Source: an uncultured Oscillospiraceae bacterium
GTDB lineage: Bacteria > Bacillota_A > Clostridia > Oscillospirales > Oscillospiraceae
NCBI GenBank assembly: GCA_900754605.1
Contig: CAAEDK010000162.1
Span: forward strand, 1-38,645
Length of the DNA stretch: 38,645 nt
Direction of reading: 5' to 3'
The first letter of the stretch is position 1. Each line of letters begins with the position of its first letter. A program made the translations under genes and the position numbers. The notes beneath the pieces were generated by a model, which worked only from the letters and a program-made list of their open reading frames with translations, was not told the DNA's origin and made no database searches. Shown piece by piece: positions 1-6,895 of this stretch.

Positions 1-17
1 CGTAGGCGGAACACAAC

Positions 18-49
18 AATTCCTCATTCCTAATTCCTCATTTCTAATT
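18..49. repeat. Short tandem repeat, 14-base period
   Basis: The 11-base string AATTCCTCATT occurs at 18-28 and again at 32-42. It is followed by CCT or TCT and then by a third, partial AATT, so the period is 14 bases. It lies just past the terminator of the inositol operon. AT-rich runs of this kind are common between genes in Clostridia. I see no coding capacity. Confidence 0.6.
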
Positions 50-68
50 GACACCCTGCTTTCCCGCA

Positions 69-99
69 CAAAAAGGCCGCCCTCCGGGCGGCCTTTTTG
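69..99 (-). terminator. Rho-independent terminator after iolG
   Basis: A perfect stem, GGCCGCCC (75-82) with GGGCGGCC (86-93) and a three-base loop, is flanked by A5 on the left and T5 on the right. On the minus strand it reads as a GC stem followed by TTTTTGT, 19 bases past the iolG stop. The A/T flanks are symmetrical, so it could also stop transcripts arriving from the left. Confidence 0.9.
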
Positions 100-117
100 T
101 GCTTGCATCAGCTGTGA

Positions 118-1155
118 TTACTTGTACATTTCCGGCTTTTCCATGGTCTCCACCTTCAGGAACTGAGAGGTTCCGCGGGAGGCGTTCAGAGCGTCGCCAG
201 CCACGCAGGCCACGTAGCCGTCCCAGGAGGAGGGGCCGGTGAGCTTGCCGGCATGGACGGACTCCACCCACTTGCAGAACTCAATGTCATAAGCCTCGAT
301 GAAGCGCTCCTTCCAGTCGGTCATGATGGGCATGGACTCGGCGGGCTTCACGCTGTCCCAGCCGGCGGGGCGGGAGCGGCACACCACGGCGTAGGGATCG
401 GGCAGCTTGACGGTGCCGTTCTCGCAGACCACCTCGCACTGGATGTCATAGCCGTAGCCGTCGGCCACCTGGACCTCCACGTCGATGAAGCAGCCCTTCT
501 TGGTGCGCATCAGCATCACCTGGGGGTTATCATATCCCTTGTCGGAGTTGGAGGACTGGCGGACCTTCACGCACTGCACGTCCTCATACTCGTCATCCAG
601 CAGCCAGCGGCAGATGTCCAGCTCGTGAATGGCGACGTTGGTGACACCGTTCTCCGTCTTGAAGCCCGGGCCCTGGGAGACGTTGCGGTGGCAGGCCTTG
701 ATGATGAGGGGCTTGCCCAGCTCGCCGGAGGCGATGATCCGCTTCATCTCAGCGTAACCCCGATCATAGTGGCGCATGAAGCCCACCTGCACCAGCCGCT
801 TGCCGATCTCCTGCTCCCGGCGGATGATCTCCTCGCAGTCCTTGGCGTTCTGGCTCAGGGGCTTCTCACAGAAGCACCACTTCTCCTCTGCCAGAGTCTT
901 CATGACGTAGTCGTGATGGGTAGGATCGATGGAGGTGATGACCACGGCCTCCACCTCAGGGTCCTTGATCATGCCGTCGCAGTCGTTGCCATAGGACTTG
1001 ATGCCGTACTTGGCGGCAGTCTCGTCGGCGGCAGCAGCCACATAGTCGCTGACGGCCACGACCGTGGCGCCGGGGACCGTCTCGATAATGCGGCGGCAGT
1101 GATCCTTGCCGATGGCGCCGCAGCCGATGATGCCGATTTTCAGAACCTTATCCAT
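118..1155 (-). CDS. iolG: Inositol 2-dehydrogenase-like oxidoreductase
   Basis: A Gfo/Idh/MocA-family NAD-dependent enzyme of 345 residues. In this setting it should oxidise myo-inositol to 2-keto-myo-inositol, the first step of inositol catabolism in the cytoplasm. The N-terminal Rossmann motif is GIIGCGAIG (residues 8-16), and the conserved EKP carries Lys98. The catalytic His appears as His177 in AIHELD. By my recollection of Bacillus subtilis IolG (Lys97, Asp172, His176), the catalytic Asp position is Asn173 here, so the exact substrate is less certain than the family. The ATG start has GGAAGG nine bases upstream. It is the last gene of the iol group and is followed by a strong terminator. 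Scyllo-inositol or another cyclitol is a possible alternative substrate. Confidence 0.85.
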   Translation of the reverse strand: MDKVLKIGIIGCGAIGKDHCRRIIETVPGATVVAVSDYVAAAADETAAKYGIKSYGNDCDGMIKDPEVEAVVITSIDPTHHDYVMKTLAEEKWCFCEKPLSQNAKDCEEIIRREQEIGKRLVQVGFMRHYDRGYAEMKRIIASGELGKPLIIKACHRNVSQGPGFKTENGVTNVAIHELDICRWLLDDEYEDVQCVKVRQSSNSDKGYDNPQVMLMRTKKGCFIDVEVQVADGYGYDIQCEVVCENGTVKLPDPYAVVCRSRPAGWDSVKPAESMPIMTDWKERFIEAYDIEFCKWVESVHAGKLTGPSSWDGYVACVAGDALNASRGTSQFLKVETMEKPEMYK

Positions 1156-1258
1156 GATTGTGTACCTTCCTTTATTTGAAAATGAGGATATGCAGTTGTA
1201 AGGCCGCCCGTTTCAGCGGGGAAAGGCAGCTATGATGATGTCTGGCAGATGCGCCCCC

Positions 1259-1290
1259 CATTTTCTTTTTGAGACATCAAAAAGAAAATG
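1259..1290. repeat. Perfect 14-base inverted repeat
   Basis: CATTTTCTTTTTGA (1259-1272) pairs perfectly with TCAAAAAGAAAATG (1277-1290) around a GACA loop. The stem is A/T-rich, unlike the GC-rich surroundings. It lies in the gap upstream of iolG. It could be a terminator-like or processing hairpin, or a trace of a dispersed element. Confidence 0.75.
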
Positions 1291-1510
1291 CGCCGCGCCC
1301 GGTGGAAAAGAAAACATGTTCGGCGGGTCGGTGTGCGCAGGCGCAGACCTCCTGCCGCCGGCGGGGGATGGTTGACGGTCCCTTGCGGCAGTCAGGGACG
1401 GAAACGCGCTACCCTTGGGGAAACCACCAGCCCGGGGAAGTCAGGGATACATCCTGCGCCGCTTTTCGCTGCCGCTCTCCTGGCAGTTCGGGAAAGCCCG
1501 GAGATCTTCC

Positions 1511-1540
1511 TGTAGGGGCGGTTATCAACCGCCCGCCGCA
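1511..1540. repeat. Small palindromic intergenic unit
   Basis: The string GGGCGGTT (1516-1523) pairs with AACCGCCC (1527-1534) around ATC and is preceded by TGTAG. From memory, short units of the form GTAGGGGCGG followed by a palindrome are scattered between genes in related gut Clostridia. Only one copy is visible here. Confidence 0.5.
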
Positions 1541-1583
1541 CCGTGGCCCGGACGGTCATAGACGTGCCGACCGGGGCGGCAGC

Positions 1584-1796
1584 TCAGTAATCAAGAATAA
1601 TCTTCCGGCACTTGGTACAGCGGGAGGCTGGGATATAAGGTGGCGTAATAAGCGGGGTATCCTGCCTGCTCAAATGCTCTGCATCCTTAGACAAGTCCGG
1701 TGGTCCGGCTTTCCGAGGCTTTGGCAGCCAATAGATTCCATAGTTGCTTTGCAAAGCGCCGCTCCCCATTTCCGCGCCGCAAAAAGGACAATTCAA
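1584..1796 (-). CDS. Small zinc-ribbon protein (PF20097-like)
   Basis: A 70-residue protein with an N-terminal CPFC and a C-terminal CTKC pair, a pattern expected to bind one zinc ion. The spacing and the ending KIILDY match the small PF20097-type family of unknown function that I recognise from Firmicutes. The start is TTG, with a very strong GAGGAGGAG six bases upstream, which supports translation. The gene sits between iolD and iolG in the same direction, separated from iolD by the first copy of the multi-hairpin repeat. Nothing ties it functionally to inositol use; it may be a passenger or a regulator. Confidence 0.75.
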   Translation of the reverse strand: MNCPFCGAEMGSGALQSNYGIYWLPKPRKAGPPDLSKDAEHLSRQDTPLITPPYIPASRCTKCRKIILDY

Positions 1797-1860
1797 ACGA
1801 ATCTCCTCCTCTTTCGATACCCGCAGGAAAGGGACTTGGGGAAACCAAGTGTTTTCCCAG

Positions 1861-2020
1861 TTCTTTCGCCAGCGGCGAAAGAAGATCTTTCAATCATTTT
1901 CGGCAGGACATGCGCCTGCCAAAAATTCCCCGCCCCAGGCGCCTGGGGCGCCGTTCACCAGTGACCGATGTCACTGGTGGTAGGGGAGGTCGAGGGGGAG
2001 CAAGCTCCCCCTTGAGAGGA
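1861..2020. repeat. Multi-hairpin intergenic element, copy A
   Basis: Copy A of a roughly 150-base element that recurs at 4811-4957. In order it holds a CGCCAGCGGCG block, a hairpin built on CGGCAGG and CCTGCC around ACATGCG, the hairpin CCAGTGACCGATGTCACTGG, and a G5/C5 hairpin ending next to the iolD stop codon. The hairpin arms and the segment GGCAGGACATGCGCCTGCC are identical in both copies, while the linkers differ. On the minus strand it follows iolD directly and could act as a transcript stabiliser or attenuator. Confidence 0.75.
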
Positions 2021-3949
2021 TCAATACTTCCGGGCGTCCCTCACGTGGTCCAGGTGATCCTGATAGGCCGCCAGGTTCTCCGGCCGCTCGGACACCTCCG
2101 TGTCGCCCACGCGCCACCAGGAGCCGTAGCCGTCGGTCATGGTCTTGGGCAGCACCTTGATGTCGAACAGCACCGGGCGGTCCTTCACCTTCTTGGCGTC
2201 CTCGAAGGCCGCCGCCAGCTCCTCCATGGTGCGGATGGAGTAGCTCTTGCAGCCGTAGCCCTCCGCTACCTTGGCGTAATCGATGTTCAGGAAGTCACCG
2301 AACAGGCCGTCCTTGCTGCGGTACCGCAGCTCCGTGCAGAGCGTCGCGTTGCCGTGGCCCACCTGCAGGTTGTTGATGCAGCCGAAGGAGGCGTTATCGA
2401 ACAGGCAGATGTTGATCTTCTTGCGCTCCATAACAGCGGTGACCAGCTCGCCGTGGAGCATGTTGAAGCTGCCGTCGCCGCACATGGCGTAGACTTCCCG
2501 CTTGTCGCCAATGGCCAGCTTCACGCCCAGGGCACCGGCGATCTCATAGCCCATGGTGGAGTAGCCGTACTCCATGTTATAGCAGTCGATGCCGGTGGGC
2601 CGCCACATCCGCTGCATGTCGCCGGGCAGGGAGCCGGCGGCGCCGATAGCCACGTCGCCCTCGCTCATCATGGCGTTGATGGCGCCCAGAACGGTGGTCT
2701 GGCACAGGCCTGCGTCCAGGTCCTTGGCGAACCGCTTGGCGGAGTCGGCGTTGGCGTCGTTGATGATGGGTTTCCAGCTCTTCTTGTCCTCAAAGGTGAT
2801 ATGGTCCAGGCGCTCCAGCTCCTTGGCCCACTTCTCGCGGGCGGCGGACACCTCAGTGGTGTAGGGAGCCTTGTAGCCCTCCAGCTTCGCCAGCAGGCGG
2901 GGCAGGGCATCCTTGGCGTCGGCCACCACGGGCACGGCGTCCATCTTCAGGGCCTGGAACTCGGACACATTGATGTTGACGAACTTGCAGGTGTCCTTGA
3001 ACAGCCACTTGGAGGCGGTGGTGAAGTCGGTGTAGCGGGTGCCCACGCCGATGACCACGTCCGCCTTCTTGGCAATATCGTTGGCGGCGGAGCAGCCGGT
3101 GACGCCCAGGCCGCCCAGGTTCAGGGGGTGGGTCCACTCGATGGCGCTCTTGCCGGCCTGGGTTTCGCCGAAGGGGATGCCGGTGGCCTCTGCGAAGGCC
3201 CGGAACTCCTCGTGGGCCTCAGAGTAACGGACGCCGCCGCCGCAGACCAGAATGGGCCGCTTGGCCTTCTTGATGACCTCCGCCGCGTCGGCCAGAGCGG
3301 CCTCGGTGGCGGGACGGCGCTCCAGACGCCAGACGCGCTTCTTGAAGAAGCTCTCGGGATAGTCATAGGCCTCGCCCTCCACGTCCTGAGGCATGGCGAT
3401 ACAGACGGCGCCGGTGTTGGCGGGGTCCGTCAGCACCCGGAAAGCGGAGATCATGGCGCTCATCAGCTGCTCCGGCCGGACGATGCGGTCCCAGTAGCGG
3501 CAGACGGCCTTGAAGGCGTCGTTGGTGGAGATGGAGAGGTTGTTGGTCTGCTCCACCTGCTGGAGCACGGGGTCCGGCTGGCGGCAGGCGTACACGTCGC
3601 CGGGCAGCACCAACAGGGGGATGTTGTTGGCGGTGGCGGTGCCGCAGGCGGTGACCATGTTGGCCGCGCCGGGGCCCACGGAGGAGGTGGCCACGCAAAT
3701 CTGCTTGCGCTTCATCTGCTTGGCGAAGGCCACGGCTGCCTGGGCCATGCCCTGCTCATTCTGGCCGTGCCAGATCTCCAGGTGCTTGGCCTCCTGGCTC
3801 AGGGCCTGGCCCAGGCCCACCACGTTGCCGTGGCCGGGGATGATGAATACACCGCGGACGAAGCGGCTCTGTTCGCCGTCCACTTCGATATACTGGTTCT
3901 CAAGGAAACGGACCAAAGCCTGCGCCATGGTCAAACGAACGGTTTTCAT
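2021..3949 (-). CDS. iolD: 3D-(3,5/4)-trihydroxycyclohexane-1,2-dione hydrolase
   Basis: A thiamine-diphosphate enzyme of 642 residues that opens the six-membered ring of trihydroxycyclohexane-dione to give 5-deoxy-glucuronate, the third step of myo-inositol breakdown. The sequence begins [20 protein letters not shown], a typical IolD start. It has the acetolactate-synthase-like layout: N-terminal pyrimidine-binding domain, central domain, and a C-terminal cofactor-binding domain with the motif [11 protein letters not shown] chose the ATG at 3949 because AGGAGGT lies nine bases upstream; the frame stays open further upstream, but that part overlaps iolB. It starts 17 bases after the iolB stop, so the two are translated from one transcript. 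The length fits the family. Confidence 0.95.
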   Translation of the reverse strand: MKTVRLTMAQALVRFLENQYIEVDGEQSRFVRGVFIIPGHGNVVGLGQALSQEAKHLEIWHGQNEQGMAQAAVAFAKQMKRKQICVATSSVGPGAANMVTACGTATANNIPLLVLPGDVYACRQPDPVLQQVEQTNNLSISTNDAFKAVCRYWDRIVRPEQLMSAMISAFRVLTDPANTGAVCIAMPQDVEGEAYDYPESFFKKRVWRLERRPATEAALADAAEVIKKAKRPILVCGGGVRYSEAHEEFRAFAEATGIPFGETQAGKSAIEWTHPLNLGGLGVTGCSAANDIAKKADVVIGVGTRYTDFTTASKWLFKDTCKFVNINVSEFQALKMDAVPVVADAKDALPRLLAKLEGYKAPYTTEVSAAREKWAKELERLDHITFEDKKSWKPIINDANADSAKRFAKDLDAGLCQTTVLGAINAMMSEGDVAIGAAGSLPGDMQRMWRPTGIDCYNMEYGYSTMGYEIAGALGVKLAIGDKREVYAMCGDGSFNMLHGELVTAVMERKKINICLFDNASFGCINNLQVGHGNATLCTELRYRSKDGLFGDFLNIDYAKVAEGYGCKSYSIRTMEELAAAFEDAKKVKDRPVLFDIKVLPKTMTDGYGSWWRVGDTEVSERPENLAAYQDHLDHVRDARKY

Positions 3950-3966
3950 GGGGTGATTACCTCCTG

Positions 3967-4770
3967 TCAGTGATTGGGATAGATGTGGTCGTTGGCATCG
4001 GCCTTCCACAGCCAAGCGTGCTCCGGATCGTCGATGCGGGTCTTGTCCCAGGGATCCCCCTCCAGGTGCCGGATGCCCCAGGCGTAGCACATGGCATAGC
4101 CCGGCGCGGCGGTCTGGGAGTGGAAGCCATGGTTGATGACGGCGCAGCCATTGTGCTGCGTCTTGAAGATCTCGCCGTTGGCAAAGCCCGCGCCGAAGCC
4201 GTCGGGATAGTCGAAGCGGTAGAAGTACACCTCCGGCTGGGGATGGTGGTGGGGCGGATAGGAGCTCCACTTGCCGGGCAGATTCAGCACCTCGCCCAGG
4301 ACCATCTTGGAGAAGGGGGCGTTGTCCAGGTCGAAGAAGGTCTTGATCTCCCGGGACATGCAGCCCATCAGCTCGCCGCCAAAGCCCTTGTGCTCCACCT
4401 GGACCTTGTCCGGGGTGTACATGACGGCCTCATAGGGCGTCTCGTTGACAGTGGCCTGGATATACAGCTCACTGTGGGCCTTGGCGGTGATGGTCACCTT
4501 CGTGCCGCAGCCGGCCAGCAGGCAGTAGGCATCGTGGTGGAAGCAGTCAGGGCGGTCGGCCTCCACCTTCTTCCCGTCCCACTCATAGGTGACAGAGCCG
4601 GAAAACAGGAGGATTGCCACCTCTTTTTTGGCATCCTCATAGACGTAGGTATCCCCCGCCTCCATCAGCAGCAGGCCCACGTCCATCTGGGTACCCATGT
4701 CGTCCACAGAGGAGTCAATATAGGCATTGTACCCGTTCTTCAGCTCGGCGTTCTTGTTCATATAGGCCAT
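3967..4770 (-). CDS. iolB: 5-deoxy-glucuronate isomerase
   Basis: A double-cupin enzyme of 267 residues that isomerises 5-deoxy-glucuronate to 2-deoxy-5-keto-gluconate. The second cupin carries the metal-binding signature [16 protein letters not shown], and a matching His occurs in INHGFHSQ. I prefer the ATG at 4770 because AGGAG lies nine bases upstream of it. The in-frame ATG at 4779 abuts that ribosome site directly and is unlikely to be used. Its stop lies 17 bases before iolD. Upstream, the second copy of the multi-hairpin repeat separates it from iolE. Confidence 0.93.
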   Translation of the reverse strand: MAYMNKNAELKNGYNAYIDSSVDDMGTQMDVGLLLMEAGDTYVYEDAKKEVAILLFSGSVTYEWDGKKVEADRPDCFHHDAYCLLAGCGTKVTITAKAHSELYIQATVNETPYEAVMYTPDKVQVEHKGFGGELMGCMSREIKTFFDLDNAPFSKMVLGEVLNLPGKWSSYPPHHHPQPEVYFYRFDYPDGFGAGFANGEIFKTQHNGCAVINHGFHSQTAAPGYAMCYAWGIRHLEGDPWDKTRIDDPEHAWLWKADANDHIYPNH

Positions 4771-4810
4771 TGGAGTCATCTCCTAAATAAAGATTGTTGC
4801 TCAAATTCCA

Positions 4811-4957
4811 TTCGCGCCAGCGGCGCGATGCATTTCAACCATTTTCGGCAGGACATGCGCCTGCCGAAAATACATTGACTTAGCCGCCCTGGGCGGCGTC
4901 CCCAGTGACCGACGTCACTGGGGAGGGGGGCGGTCGAGGGGGGCGCAGTCCCCCTTC
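4811..4957. repeat. Multi-hairpin intergenic element, copy B
   Basis: Copy B of the element at 1861-2020, placed between iolE and iolB. It has the same block order: GCGCCAGCGGCGC, then TTTTCGGCAGG with CCTGCCGAAAA, then CCAGTGACCGACGTCACTGG, then a GGTCGAGGGGG block closed by CCCCCTT. The second hairpin is a perfect 11-base stem here but has one mismatch in copy A. Loops and linkers have diverged while the stems are kept, which suggests selection for RNA or DNA structure. Confidence 0.75.
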
Positions 4958-4960
4958 GAA

Positions 4961-5863
4961 TTAGAGTCCCGTATGCTCCCGGATGTACTTCCGTGCCTTC
5001 ATGGCATACTCCAGCGGATTGGCCTTGGCAGGATCCTGTTCCGCCTCCACCAGCAGCCAGCCCTGGTAGCCGGCATCCGCCAGCACCCTGAACACAGGAT
5101 CAAAGTCCACGTCGCCGTCACCGGGGACGGTGAAAGCACCGTTGCGGACGGCCTGCAGGAAGGACCAGTCATTCTTCCGGGCCTCTTCCACCACGGGCAG
5201 CCGCATATCCTTCAGGTGGACGTGGCCCACCCGGTCCACGTACTTCTTCAGCATAGCCAGGGGGTCCTCGCCGGCGAAGGTGAAGTGGCCGGTGTCATAG
5301 CACAGGAACACATACCGGGGATCGGTGTTGGCCATCATGCGGTCCGTCTCCTCGCTGGTCTGGACCACGGTGCCCATGTGGTGGTGGAAGCACAGCTTGA
5401 AGCCCCGGTCCGCAGCGATCTTGCCCAGCTTGTTCAGGCCGTCGCACAGGAGCTTCCACTCGGCGTCGTCCATCACATGCTTGTGGCCGCCGGTGAGCAC
5501 GGGTACGTCCATCTTGCCCTGGATGGAGTAGCTCTGCTCGCTGACGTTGATGCGGTTGGCGCCCACAGCAGCCAGGAAGTCCAGGTTGGCGATGAAGTCC
5601 TTCTCCTCCTCCTCAAAGGGGCGGGTCAGGAGGAAGGATGAGTACCAGCGGCTGGCGATGCGCATGCCGCGCAGGTCCAGGGCCTTCTTCAGCTCGGCAG
5701 GATCCTTGGGATACTTGTTGCCGATCTCGCAGCCGGTGAAGCCCGCCAGTGCCATCTCGCTGACGGTCTGCTGGAAGGTGTTCTCCCCGCCCAGCTCCGG
5801 CATATCGTCGTTGCACCAGCCGATAGGTGCAATGCCCAGGAATACGTGGTTGGAATCAAACAT
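4961..5863 (-). CDS. iolE: Inosose dehydratase (2-keto-myo-inositol dehydratase)
   Basis: A TIM-barrel, metal-dependent enzyme of 300 residues that removes water from 2-keto-myo-inositol to give trihydroxycyclohexane-dione, the second step of the pathway. The start MFDSNHVFLGIAPIGWCNDD is a typical IolE start. Barrel motifs such as CFHHHMGTVVQ, YDTGHF, VHLKDMR and WLLVEAEQD supply the usual metal-binding and catalytic side chains. The ATG at 5863 has AAGGGGG upstream; further in-frame upstream codons look non-coding. It is the first gene of the iol transcript, preceded by a palindrome and a leader hairpin. Confidence 0.93.
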   Translation of the reverse strand: MFDSNHVFLGIAPIGWCNDDMPELGGENTFQQTVSEMALAGFTGCEIGNKYPKDPAELKKALDLRGMRIASRWYSSFLLTRPFEEEEKDFIANLDFLAAVGANRINVSEQSYSIQGKMDVPVLTGGHKHVMDDAEWKLLCDGLNKLGKIAADRGFKLCFHHHMGTVVQTSEETDRMMANTDPRYVFLCYDTGHFTFAGEDPLAMLKKYVDRVGHVHLKDMRLPVVEEARKNDWSFLQAVRNGAFTVPGDGDVDFDPVFRVLADAGYQGWLLVEAEQDPAKANPLEYAMKARKYIREHTGL

Positions 5864-5900
5864 TGGAATTTCCCCCTTGTGAAGCCTCAGAATTTTTCCA

Positions 5901-5923
5901 GCGGTCCCGTGAGAGCGGGCCGC
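5901..5923 (-). promoter_or_regulatory. Leader hairpin upstream of iolE
   Basis: GCGG-T-CCCG (5901-5909) can pair with CGGGCCGC (5916-5923), leaving one bulged base and a six-base loop. It sits about 40 bases ahead of the iolE start and would lie in the mRNA leader. There is no U-tract, so it is not a standard terminator. Confidence 0.4.
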
Positions 5924-5945
5924 ATGTTTTGCACACTTCTCTCCA

Positions 5946-5965
5946 TTCTGTGTTCGTTCACAGAA
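5946..5965. promoter_or_regulatory. Candidate repressor operator of the iol operon
   Basis: The palindrome TTCTGTG (5946-5952), six spacer bases, CACAGAA (5959-5965) has perfect seven-base arms. On the minus strand the centre is AACGAA with a middle CG, a feature of LacI-type operators. It lies about 85 bases ahead of the iolE start, where inositol operons are commonly controlled by IolR, LacI or RpiR-type repressors. No regulator gene is in the window. No good -35/-10 pair was recognised next to it. Confidence 0.4.
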
Positions 5966-6631
5966 ATGTGGAAAGCAATCACACGCCTCTCTGCGTGCTC
6001 TCTTACAAACTATCATTTTTAGGGAGAAAAATCAACTTCTTTTCCAGGGCCTCCGCCATTTTTTCTATTTTAGCCAAACGGCTCCTCTCTTTTTCGTAGA
6101 TATAACCGTACTGTCTCCAACCCCCGCAGCGGATGTGCCCGATTTCTCCCTCGTTTCGTCCGCAAAAGACTCTGTCCGCCGGAAATCCGGCCCCACTCGC
6201 TTTTCCATTCGCTTTTAAAATTGTGTGGGAGATGGCAGCAAATTTTATCACGTCTCCATTCCATATTCAGCGTCAGATCCCTAATCTGATTCCACAACTT
6301 CTTTCATTAGGGTGTCTTTTGCCTTATTTAAGCCAAGGATCATCATTTATCGCAGAGAACAACATCCCTTAGGCACCGCTTACTTCAGTCCATATTTCAA
6401 AGCGCGCCTCACAATCATGCCCCATATTTTGAGTAGCACCTGTCCTGTAAAGAGTGATATTCGTATTGATTATTTCAAATGTTTTCCTACGATTAATTTA
6501 ATTTCTTTACATCAAAGCCGTCAATGCATTCCTTCCCGCTTGCTGATCCTCTCCCCACAGTAAAGACTTGATGAAATTTTGACAACAGTCCTGATACACT
6601 TTATTGGTCAGAATGGCCTAAAAAGAGATAC

Positions 6632-6691
6632 GGTTTGCATCCTCCTTTGGAATGGAATCACAATAAACCATTCCAAAAAAGAATGCAAACC
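6632..6691. repeat. Long imperfect hairpin, 24-base arms
   Basis: The arm at 6632-6655 (starting GGTTTGCAT, ending TTTGGAATGG) pairs with 6668-6691 (starting CCATTCCAAA, ending ATGCAAACC). I count 21 of 24 matches around a 12-base loop. It lies some 200 bases beyond the dehydratase gene. The length is more like a small inverted-repeat element or a protein-binding site than an ordinary terminator, though a T-rich run follows on the plus side. Confidence 0.65.
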
Positions 6692-6895
6692 ATATTTCTT
6701 TACTTTTTTATTTCTAAATTCTATTTTACCTTATTTATATAGATTATCGAGCAGTTATTTTTTCTTCCCCAGCAGGATCTCGGGCGTTTTTACGATCAAT
6801 CTGCCTTATAAAAGGCGAAAATGCAAAGGATAGTACCTGCGGTCGAAATTCTACTGGTATTTTCTCATAAAGCGGCGCCCTGTCTTCACTCGAGA

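Larger units (their letters stand above)
1156..1583. other. Gene-free stretch with hairpins, iolG leader side
   Basis: About 430 bases between the zinc-ribbon gene and iolG. I see no convincing gene. It holds two hairpins listed separately (1259-1290 and 1516-1534) in GC-rich sequence. It could be the untranslated link of one long iol transcript or could carry a separate iolG promoter; no clear -35/-10 pair was seen. Confidence 0.5.
5864..6895. other. Long gene-poor stretch before the iol operon
   Basis: About 1030 bases, clearly AT-richer than the flanks between about 6300 and 6850. Besides the iolE leader elements and the hairpin at 6632-6691 I find no convincing gene. A minus-strand frame at 6003-6251 could encode 82 residues ending in a charged helical segment (YGYIYEKERSRLAKIEKM). 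It would start with GTG and has only a poor ribosome site. It may be a gene remnant, possibly frameshifted from the frame at 6070-6297. I do not annotate it as a gene. Confidence 0.5.

Noticed and set aside
68..100. Terminator as evidence of a plus-strand gene entering from the left
   Set aside because: Its A/T flanks are symmetrical and no plus-strand coding sequence precedes it in the window. Its position right after iolG explains it.
1700..3973. Long plus-strand frame opposite iolD
   Set aside because: It mirrors iolD codon structure, with repetitive hydrophobic/His content and no homology signal. iolD is certain.
3950..4270. Upstream extension of iolD by about 107 codons
   Set aside because: The extension lies inside iolB in another frame. 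A clear AGGAGGT precedes the ATG at 3949, and the protein there begins like other IolD proteins.
6003..6297. Possible small gene of about 80 residues on the minus strand ahead of iolE
   Set aside because: Poor ribosome site, GTG start, no recognised family. It may be a remnant, so it is only described with the gap.
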